64,000 nucleotides of DNA from the NCBI GenBank assembly GCA_023101885.1, contig JALPQD010000089.1, positions 6,585,779 through 6,649,778 of the forward strand, read 5' to 3'. Each line of letters begins with the position of its first letter. Position 1 is the stretch's first letter. This DNA comes from Typhlomys cinereus. Its lineage: Eukaryota; Chordata; Mammalia; Rodentia; Platacanthomyidae. The notes beneath the pieces are model-generated. The model made no database searches. It was not told where the DNA came from and was given only the letters and a program-made list of their open reading frames with translations. Positions 56,212 to 64,000 of the stretch are shown here, one piece after another. Made by a program: the position numbers and the translations under genes.

Positions 56212-56307
56212 CAGCCTGAACATGCCCAATCTCGCCAGATCAAAGCTAAGCAGGGTCAGGCCTAGTTAGTACTTAGATGGGAGAATAAAAGAAATAGTGT
56301 GTTTTAC
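56212..56307 (+). pseudogene. 5S rRNA pseudogene, 5'-truncated
   Basis: 'cagcctgaacatgcccaatc' and 'agctaagcagggtcaggcct' and 'agttagtacttagatgggag' follow vertebrate 5S rRNA from about nucleotide 13 to the 3' region. The end after 56285 is degraded. The first dozen bases are lost and several positions are changed, so it is not functional. It sits right after the A-rich tail of a B1 fragment, suggesting a chimeric or independent retrocopy. Confidence 0.88.
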
Positions 56308-56308
56308 A

Positions 56309-57377
56309 GTATGCGAATCTCTCAAAATTTAAAAAAAAAAAAATGAGGCCTAAAAAAGCACATTTAAAACCCAAGAGCCCCAGACCCACTTCGGGAAAGG
56401 TTGTCCCAGCCTGGAGTTGCCACGTGTCTGCTGTTGCTGTGGCGGGGCGCACGGGATGCCTTAGGGACCCCTAGGGACCGTGGCCTTCTGCATCTGAGTG
56501 GAATCCTCCGCCTGGACAGAAAACAAGGGGTCGGTTCCTCACAGCCTGCCAGAGGGTTTCCAGGCAGAGGACCCAGCCCCAGGGGGAGGGAAGCCTCTCA
56601 GAGGGACAAGCATGCACTTCTAAAAGCTTCCAGAATGTTCCCTCTCCACACACTGCTGCGGGAGGCCTCCATGGCGGTGCCGAGAGCGGTGCGGAGAGCG
56701 TGCCGAGAGCGGTGCCGAGAGCGTGCCGGCCTTTGACCTGCAGTGAGATGGCACCTTTTCCCCTCTCCTCAGAAGTGAAACCCGAAAAGAGCTGGAGCAG
56801 CTGCCTGGCTTTGAAGTCCTACAGCTGCGGGCGCCCCAACCAAGGTGTTCATCGGGGTTTTCTTCAGAGCCGAGGCTGCTCACTTTATCAACCATTGGGC
56901 TTTCACAAGTATTTAGCAAGTTTCTGAGGGCCAGTTCCAGAAGGGGGGGGCAGGAGAGGCATTTATCTGCAGATTCTGTTTCCTGAAGCTGATCAAAGAG
57001 ACCCATGGGGCCTCTGGAGGAAGCCAGAGGGACAAAGAATCAGACCAGAAGACACGTGCAGGTGCGCTGCACAGTTCCGCTTCCACACGCTCCGTGGCCT
57101 GGGGACGTCCTCTTTCGCGCTAACCTTCAGTTCTTCAGTCACTTATTCCACGAGTCCCTTGAGGTTTACGCGCGCCAGCTTAGGGACACATGTGGGCCTG
57201 GACACTACTTCCAGCACTCCGGACTGTCCATCAACGCAGACCTAGCAGGTACCCAAGGTCTACAGCTGACCCTGGTCCCAGAATGAAAAGATGCTTGGGA
57301 GTGCTCTGTCCTGGGGGAGTGGGGATTTCTGGTTTCTTTCACACTCTGATATCACTCATGTGCCATAATCCCCCCTA
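56309..57377. other. Unique sequence with a small CpG-rich tandem repeat
   Basis: At 56671-56729 an 11-21 bp unit built on 'ggtgccgagagcgtgccg' repeats about five times. No gene recognised. Confidence 0.5.
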
Positions 57378-57891
57378 CATACACAGACACACACATACAC
57401 ACGCATACACATACACACGCATACACACACACAATATACACACACAATATACACCATGCTACACACACATTATGCACACCTACACACATACATATACACA
57501 CATATACACATACATACACACATATATACACACAACACATACATATACACACACATATACACACATACACATATACATATACACACATACACATACACAC
57601 GTACACACACATATATACACATACACATACACATACATATATACACACACATATACACACACATATATACACACACTCATACATACACACCACACACATA
57701 CACATATACATATATACACACTACACATACACATGTACACACACATATATACACATACACATACACCATATACACACATATATGCACACATATACACACA
57801 TATATACACACATTCATACATACACACGCACACTCATACATGCACACACACACTCATACATGCACACACGCACACACACACACACACACAA
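57378..57891. repeat. Complex CA/TA/CG satellite-like tract
   Basis: About 510 bp of alternating purine-pyrimidine made of 'cacacatacacatataca'-type words, ending in (CA)n. Open frames on both strands (Tyr/Thr/His or Cys/Val-rich) are artefacts. Potential Z-DNA. Confidence 0.95.
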
Positions 57892-59392
57892 GGTCACCTG
57901 GAGGGTCCTCAGGAGTCGAGCATCTGTGGCTATGACTAGGGGTTTCTATGGGCTTCTACGACTAGAGGGATCAGGCTAGAGGGGTCAGAGCAACCCTGGG
58001 TTTTCAGCCTCGCCTCTCCTGACTCCCCAGTGATCCCGGACACACAGTTTTCTCGTCCCCCCTTTGCCGTGTCCCTGCCGCAGGGGCTCCAGCCATGCTC
58101 CTTCCCGTGGACGTGCCTGTGGAAAAGGTCCCCCTTCTCTCCTAGACCTGATCTCCAGGCTTGTGCCCAGCAGATGCTGGCAGCGGAACACAGGCAAGCT
58201 GGGATCCCCTGTGCCTCAGAAGTGTCTTCCAGCTCTACCATAGTGCCCCCCCCCTTTTCCAATGTGAACGTTTTACTGAAACAGCATGGAGAATGCAGGG
58301 ACAGACACTGAACAGATCCTGCTGACAGAGGGCAGAAGCGCCCCCTCGTGGCTTCTTCCTGTCACTACTCCCACCAAGGTACCTGCTGCTACACAAGCCT
58401 GCTGGGGGTGCTTCCCGTGGGTAGGGTCCCTGGTGTGCTCTGCGCGGCTGGCGTCTGCAGCTCCACGGTCCCTGGAGGCCTGCGTGGTGAGTGTGTAATC
58501 ACCAGCAGCTCACGTCTCTTGCTGCCCTCTGCTGGGCAAGCAGGACTCAGTCCTGGGAGAGATGGGGATTTGTTCCCCCTCCAAGAACCCAACATTGCAG
58601 CTTGGGGTCCTCAGATGGGAGCGTCCCAGCCCCTTCCTTGGATCTGGGAATGCTGTTGGCTTGGTTCCTTGGGCTACCTGAGGCCCAATGGGAACTTGAT
58701 CCCCCCACCACCACCCAAGCCTCTCGGAGAAGGCAGTGGTCCCCAGCTGGAAGGGAGGGTCTCTGTGGGGAAGAAGGAGATGTTCCTTTGAGAGCTCTGA
58801 GCGGCTCATGGCCAGAGGAGACCACACAAGTGTCTGTCTGCCTCTTAAGCAGCCAGGCAGTCAAGGCGACACCCGGAAGGGCTCAGTTCTAGTTTCTTTC
58901 TAGTCTATTCAGTGCAGGTGAACGCTGAGTGTAACTAAGACGATTTTTAGTTTCATGACTCCACTGCTATTATAGACNTTGCAGCCGGGTGAGTGCATTC
59001 GTGTACATGTGCACACGCTTTGGAAATCTGATGCTACAACTTACATACATGTACCAAAAGTCAGGACGGCTGCCGTGTCCTCAAAGAATCCGGGCTTGCT
59101 CTGAGAGAAGCAACTAGAACATCGATAGCGTCCAATGAGGGAGAAGATCGGCATACAAACTCTATGTCTATTTGGCCGCCTTCATTTCTTGGATTTCCCC
59201 TCTCACCCCTGGATGCGTGTTTGTGTGTTCTTGCATGAGGGCATGTGTGTGCATGTTTGCATACATGCTTGCAGGGGTCAAAGGACGGCTTCCATTTCTC
59301 AGGGGCCACGCACCTGTTGCTCAAGACAGGCTCTCAAACAACAACAAGCTGACAATACGGCCGGTCAAAATCGCTTCAGTTTATAGATATAA
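57892..59392. other. Unique sequence, no gene seen; one undetermined base
   Basis: 58978 is 'n'. A faint antisense SINE trace lies at 59225-59340. Open frames of 93-147 codons overlap on both strands. Confidence 0.5.
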
Positions 59393-59620
59393 AACCTCAG
59401 CGAAATACTAGCGAGCAAAAGCTAGTGATATAGAGAATGTACCACACACAATGACCAAGTGAGAAGGAGCCAGGAGAGTCAGGTTGTTCTAATACATGAT
59501 CCGTTAGTGATGATATAATATTAAGAGGAAAAAGAGGGAAAAGACACATGATCATCTCAATAGTTTGGCAAAAGACATTCAGTATAGTTTAGCATCTCTT
59601 TTTTTGACAAAACTCTCAGA
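59393..59620 (+). pseudogene. L1 ORF2 fragment (reverse transcriptase palm)
   Basis: 'aatactagcgagcaaaag', 'acacaatgaccaagtgagaa' and 'cacatgatcatctcaatagt' follow the L1 ORF2 order. Stops and gaps break it. Confidence 0.7.
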
Positions 59621-59644
59621 AAAGTAAGAAAAGCACTTATATCA

Positions 59645-60345
59645 GCTAGATATAGGTGTCAGTTTGACAACTGAAGGTTGAGCCTTTAGGCACATTTGTA
59701 AAGAATTAGTAGTTAAGAGTCAGTAGTCCTGAGCAAGGTTATTATCTAATTGGTGAGGGAGACCCAGCCCACAGTGGGTGGGTGTCATGGTTTCAAATGT
59801 GAGTGGTCCTCAACAGTTAGTTGTTTGGGAAGCTTATGACACCTTAAGAGCTGGAGCCTGACTGGAGGAAGGCAGTCACAGGGGGTGGGCCTTTCGGTGG
59901 GTTGGCCCCACCCTACCCCCCCCCCCCCGAAGGTCTGCTCTTGCAGTGGGCAGTTTTGCGGCTCTCGGCCTCCATGATGGGTGTGGCCCAAGCCTCCTCC
60001 AGCTTCTGCCTCCAGCCGCGTCGTTTCTGCAAGAGACCGTATCCCCCTCCGGGACCGTAAACTGAATAAATCTCCTTTTCTCCCTTCAGTTGCTTGACTC
60101 CGAGTGTCGTCTCAAGCGACAAGGAAGAGCAGCCGGTTCAGCGGACCGTTGCCTGGGCAGGCAGAACGGAAGCCAGTTCAGAAGCTGGTCAGACTTCAGC
60201 ACACTGGCCAGCAGGGGTTCTCACAAACGAGAAAGCGTGTGTCTCCATCTGCCCTTTCTGTGGATGTGCTGTGGCCATTTCCCTCGGCTCCCGGTGTGGG
60301 CATGAGCTCGCCTGCCAATCAGGACTATGAATGGTAACCGGATGG
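59645..60345 (+). mobile_element. ORR1-like LTR split by an MT-like LTR
   Basis: 59645-59782 has 'ataggtgtcagtttgacaac' and 'ggcacatttgtaaagaatta'. 60141-60345 has 'ggccatttccctcggctccc' and 'atcaggactatgaatggtaa'. The two match the halves of the LTR at 32824/30627. Confidence 0.75.
59783..60140 (+). mobile_element. Nested MT-like LTR
   Basis: It opens 'tgtcatggtttcaaatgtga' and shares the 'aataaatctccttttctccc' end block. Flanks 'gtggg' and 'gcgga' match weakly. A C14 run lies near 59918. Confidence 0.75.
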
Positions 60346-60679
60346 TAAGCACGAATAGAACCCCTCGTTCCCCTCATGCGCTCGCTTGTGTATGTATTGG
60401 CACCGTGAAGGCGAACAGGGCAGAGGTGAATGTTCTGACACTGGCAAGCGCCGTCCATGGAAACCCACAGCCGGGGATCTGTCTCAATGGGGAGTGACAG
60501 GATGATCTCCTTTCAAGTCACGAACAAGACAAGGACGTCGCCCTCATTGTCTCGACCTGAATTGTACCAGAAGCTCTGAACAGGCCAAGGAGGAGGAAAA
60601 ACAAAGTCCACGCGTCAAATGGAGAAGAGGAGCAGCAGAACTGTCTCCACTTAGAATCGTACGGTCTGTTTCTGCAGGG
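60346..60679. other. Unique sequence, no gene seen
   Basis: No supported feature. Confidence 0.4.
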
Positions 60680-60795
60680 GCGCTTGAGACAAGCGCAGTG
60701 GTCCAGGATGGCCTTGAACTGTGCCGATCCCCGCGCCTCAATCCCCACCCCAAGCTGGGGTCCCAGACATGAACGCCCATGCCAGGCATGCGCCC
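60680..60795 (-). mobile_element. B1-like fragment, minus strand
   Basis: 'ggatggccttgaactgtgcc' and 'acgcccatgccaggcatgcg' are antisense B1-type phrases. Confidence 0.5.
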
Positions 60796-60806
60796 CGACG
60801 CCGGAC

Positions 60807-61740
60807 TGAATTATGTCTTTTATTTTTTAAAGCCATAATAATTGTTTTTATCCTGTTTCTGCTGCAAAATATTCTTTTATGATTGAATAAATATTTGCTA
60901 TTCACTAAGCCTTCATTGATATCAAAGCTATTATCAATCATTAGTAAATAACCATTCATATTTACAAAAAAATTTCCATGTGGTAACCTTTAAAATTATT
61001 TAGTTAAAATCATATATGTGTGGGAAAAATTCAATATTGAAATGTAGATAAAATGCTAAAATACTGTTTAGATCAATGATAAGTAAAATAACTTATTTAA
61101 TTTAAAATAATTTGTAAGGGCCACAAATTATTGATGACTGTCTAAATGACTGTGAAAAACACAACTGCAATGTAATATTCAGAACATGCTGACATTACTT
61201 TGTAAGCCAATGAATGGCCACTATGTATTTACTATATTAATTTTTTAAAAAAAATTTATTTATTTTTCTGCTCATACAAATGTAATAGGTACCCCATGTC
61301 CTCTCCCTCCCTCCACCCCTCCCTGGACCTCCCTGCTCCCTCCCCCATTTTCCTTTTCCTTTCCCTCCTCCCTCCCTTTCTCTATATTAATTTTCTAATA
61401 TGAGTCGTTACTGAGTAGTGAAATTTAACTAATATCTTTCCATTGTCTTTCTTTCCAATTTCATTTTGAAAGAGTTATATCATCTTTTGATAGTTAACTT
61501 TTAACCCATCAATAAAGGAAATATACTAAGAACTCCCCAATAACTTGTGCACATTTTTAGGGAACACAGTCATGACCTGACAACCAACCCACTTTCTATA
61601 TACATCAGCTAGAACCATTTTTAAAGCGAATATCCGAGAAGAGCGCTACTTATAACAGATTATAAAAGCGAAGTGCTAAGTGATTAAATCCAACCAAAGG
61701 AGTGTAAAACTTCAATTCCAAAATCTGAAGCAAGCAAAAA
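60807..61740. promoter_or_regulatory. Long AT-rich unique block
   Basis: About 930 bp, sharply AT-rich, with 'tgattgaataaatatttgct', 'ttgatatcaaagctattatc' and many 'aataatt' words. Interrupted by an L1 3' end. It may be conserved non-coding sequence, a matrix attachment region or just AT-rich filler. Confidence 0.3.
61245..61381 (-). mobile_element. Very short L1 3' end with target duplication
   Basis: 'ctatattaatttt' at 61232-61244 and 61382-61394. Only the tail and the C/T-rich tract are copied, about 137 bp. Third copy of the family at 31953 and 46451. Confidence 0.9.
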
Positions 61741-61959
61741 AGAAAAAAAAAAAAGGCTGAAATTTAAAGAGATTGTAAGAAATAGAAAGACATCTTGTGC
61801 TCCTAGACGGGGTCAGGTAAGGCAGGGGAGACGGTGTCCCTCCCAAATGCCCTGCTTCTCTGAGCAACACCCGTCAGAGCCCCCGGCTTTCGACTCCCCC
61901 AGAGAAAAGACGTCAGAGCCGCAGAGAGAGAGAGAAACAGGCGCTCGGCTGTTCGAAGC

Positions 61960-62110
61960 ATCGCGCTTCCCGTCACAGCCACCAAGTGTCAGCAACCTAA
62001 ATGTCCATCAAGCGATAAACGGGCAAAATTCAACGCAGACACGCGATGAATTCTGCTCGGAATGAAGATTGATGGATGCCGACACGGAAAAGTCTCTGCC
62101 ATGTTATGAC
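61960..62110 (+). mobile_element. Old L1 3' region trace
   Basis: 'aacctaaatgtccatcaagc' and 'gataaacgggcaaaattcaa' resemble the post-ORF2 region of old L1s. Weak. Confidence 0.4.
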
Positions 62111-62771
62111 CAACGAAGACGCAGCATCGATGAAACCGTGGTGGATTTCATTTCACTCTCATGAAATGTCAAAGTTGTCAAGTCTACAGAGACCAGCTTA
62201 GCGGCTGTTGGGGCCCAGAGTGGTGAGGATGGGAAGGGGGGTCTGACTCAGGGGAGAGACGGGGAGCAGAGAGAGTCCAGGCAGACAGAGGTTCACCGGC
62301 AGCTTGGCTAGATTTAGAATCACTATGGAAACGGCCATCGGGCGTGCCTGTGGGGGCGTGGCCACGGAGATTCAACAGAGGTGAGGAGACCCACCCGCCT
62401 GGAGTGGACTTCACCATCCCATGGGCTGGCGTCCTGGAATCCACAGGAGGAAGCGAGCTGAGCATCCCGTCCATCCTCCCTGCTTCTGACTGCAGACTCC
62501 ACGTGACCAGCCGTTCCCACTCCTGCGTCCTGCCTCTTCCACCATGTGTTAACAAGCTGAGCCCAAAGGACCTTCTTCCTCCTTCAAGCTGCTGTGTCGG
62601 GCACTTGGTCACAGCAACAAAGGGGCGTGTGTGATAAAATGTTATCAGATGCATTAGTGCTGATTGCACAACTCTGTGAATGTTCTAGAAACCAGGGAAC
62701 CGCACCCTGTGCACTAGTGCTTAGCATGGTACGTTTATTCATGAAGTAGTTATGTCAAGAATGCTGAATGT
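62111..62771. other. Unique sequence, no gene seen
   Basis: A 161-codon minus frame (62184-62669) opposes plus frames and is unrecognised. Confidence 0.45.
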
Positions 62772-63095
62772 GAGTTGGAGAGATGGCCCAGAGGTTAAGC
62801 CTCTGTCTCACAAGGAGAGGGTCCTGAGTTCAGATCCCAGATTCCAGGTTAAAAAAAAAAAAGACAGGCAGAAATGGCAGCAGATTATATTTCTGGCTCT
62901 GGAAGGCGGAGCCTGGGAAACCCTATAGCAAAGCAAAGAGGAAGTAACACAATCCCCGGTGATTCCTGAAGTCATCTTTGGGCCTCCACAGGCACACACA
63001 GTGCCCTGAGACAGACAGACAGACAGACAGACACACACACAGACACACATGCATGCACATACACATGCACATACGCATACATGCACACACAGAAA
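62772..63095 (+). mobile_element. SINE-A copy with target duplication
   Basis: The head 'gagttggagagatggcccag' and a (CAGA)n(CA)n tail at 63009-63090. 'gctgaatgt' at 62763-62771 and 63096-63104 flanks it. Confidence 0.9.
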
Positions 63096-63554
63096 GCTGA
63101 ATGTAAGAGGCAGAATCATGAAGCAGTCATGGTGTAAGATAATGCAGGATCTTTGGGAGCAGGAGTTGATTTAAAGTCACGAAATCCATCAGCCACTCGG
63201 GGACAGACTGATACATGCCACCAGCTTAACTCAGATACTCCCACCCTTAGGAAGAAATCAGGGCAGAGTGAAAGGCCAAGCTACCAGAAGAAAACTGTAC
63301 GTGTAATAAATACAGTCGGTAGAGACTCCATCCATGGAAAGGTGTGCGCGTGGGCAGGTACCTCATGGAAGAGGAAATCAAAATGGCCAACAGGGCAGCG
63401 ACAGGGTCTTCTGCTCTGTTTGCAAACAGAAAGATCCCATGAAAACCACAAGAGAACCATGTCATTACACGAAAGACTAATCACATTAGACATGGTCAGT
63501 GGTCCCTAGTGTCAGTACACACGTGACATATGGGCCCACGTTGCCCTTACATGG
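63096..63554. other. Unique sequence, no gene seen
   Basis: No supported feature. Confidence 0.45.
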
Positions 63555-63880
63555 TGTTGTGGTTTGAATATAAACCATCCCCCACAAACCGATGGATTTG
63601 GACACTTGGTCCCCAGCCTGCGCGACTGTTTTGGGGTTTTATGGAAGAGATGCGTCGCTAGGGGAGGACCTTAGGTTTCAAGACCTGTTCTGACTTTCTG
63701 TCTGTTTCCTGCGCCTTCCCGGAGGACGCGAGCTGACACCAGCCTCTGGTCCTGCCTCCCTGCCTCCGTATCACCACGGGCTCTAGTCCTTCTTCAACTG
63801 TGAGCTGAGATGAAGTTCTCCTTCCTTCAGTGGCCTTCGTCAGGTTTTTTCTCATAGCGGTGAAAAAGTAACCGATGGTG
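63555..63880 (+). mobile_element. MT-like solo LTR, plus strand
   Basis: It opens 'tgttgtggtttgaatataaa', with 'ggacacttggtccccagcct' and 'gtgaaaaagtaaccgatgg' near the end. The end is approximate. 63881-64000 is unassigned. Confidence 0.8.
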
Positions 63881-64000
63881 GCCGTTCGTGGCAGGTAACT
63901 TGATAACGAGAACTTGGGCACACCCATGAAGAATGACGAGTTAAGGCCGGCCCTCCGAGCCTGAAATTAGCTTGGGCAGACCCCGAGGTTAATCTTGATG

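Noticed and set aside
56212..56307. Functional 5S rRNA gene
   Set aside because: The first dozen bases are missing, many substitutions occur, and there is no clean T-run terminator.
57190..57939. 249-codon Thr/His/Tyr-rich frame and opposing Cys/Val-rich frames
   Set aside because: Produced by the CA/TA tract. No unique domain outside it.

Overview
The window reads as non-coding nuclear DNA from a rodent. I find no protein-coding gene in 64 kb. Every long open frame lies in a tandem repeat, in an old retroelement, or opposite another open frame, and none resembles a known protein. The repeat content points to a rodent: B1, B2, B3 and ID SINEs, LTRs like the murine ORR1 and MT families of mammalian apparent LTR retrotransposons (MaLR, ERVL-derived), rodent-type L1 3' ends, and abundant CA/GA microsatellites. 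The dominant young SINE, called SINE-A here, is tRNA-derived and B2/B3-like: a 'ggctggagaggtggctcaggg' type head, a G/C-rich body, a (CA)n tail and an A/T-rich end. I do not recognise it from mouse or rat, so a rodent outside Mus/Rattus (for example a spalacid or dipodoid) is plausible. The species cannot be fixed from sequence alone.

Layout. 1-8.9 kb: SINEs, one decayed ORR1-like LTR, and two AT-rich unique blocks that may be conserved enhancers. 8.98-10.43 kb: an L1 ORF2 relic with a B2 inside it. 12.83-13.70 kb: an 865-bp minisatellite. 15-24 kb: MT-like LTRs, a candidate TATA promoter near 19.84 kb, and a tandem array split by an LTR. 26.0-26.85 kb: one solo LTR inserted in another, both with perfect 5-bp target duplications. 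29.2-33.1 kb: an unrelated ERV LTR, an ancient repeat, a MIR, and a complete plus-strand MaLR provirus carrying a nested L1. 39.7-40.8 kb: a 1.1-kb almost pure purine tract. 41.3-44.2 kb: a complete minus-strand MaLR provirus with a nested SINE, followed by a solo LTR of the same family. 44.8-48.7 kb: enhancer-like unique DNA, a second L1 3' end and an older MaLR. 50-64 kb: mostly unique GC-rich DNA with CT, CA and GATA repeats, more LTRs, a 5S rRNA pseudogene at 56.2 kb and an AT-rich block at 60.8-61.7 kb.

The sequence mainly records layered retrotransposition. Eight insertions keep clear target-site duplications, so their order can be read: MaLR provirus then L1; MaLR provirus then SINE-A; ORR1-like LTR then a second ORR1-like LTR. 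There is no operon, CRISPR array or new multi-gene system. The unique AT-rich blocks rich in homeodomain-type sites are the best candidates for function. They suggest the intergenic or intronic surroundings of a developmental gene, but that is inference.
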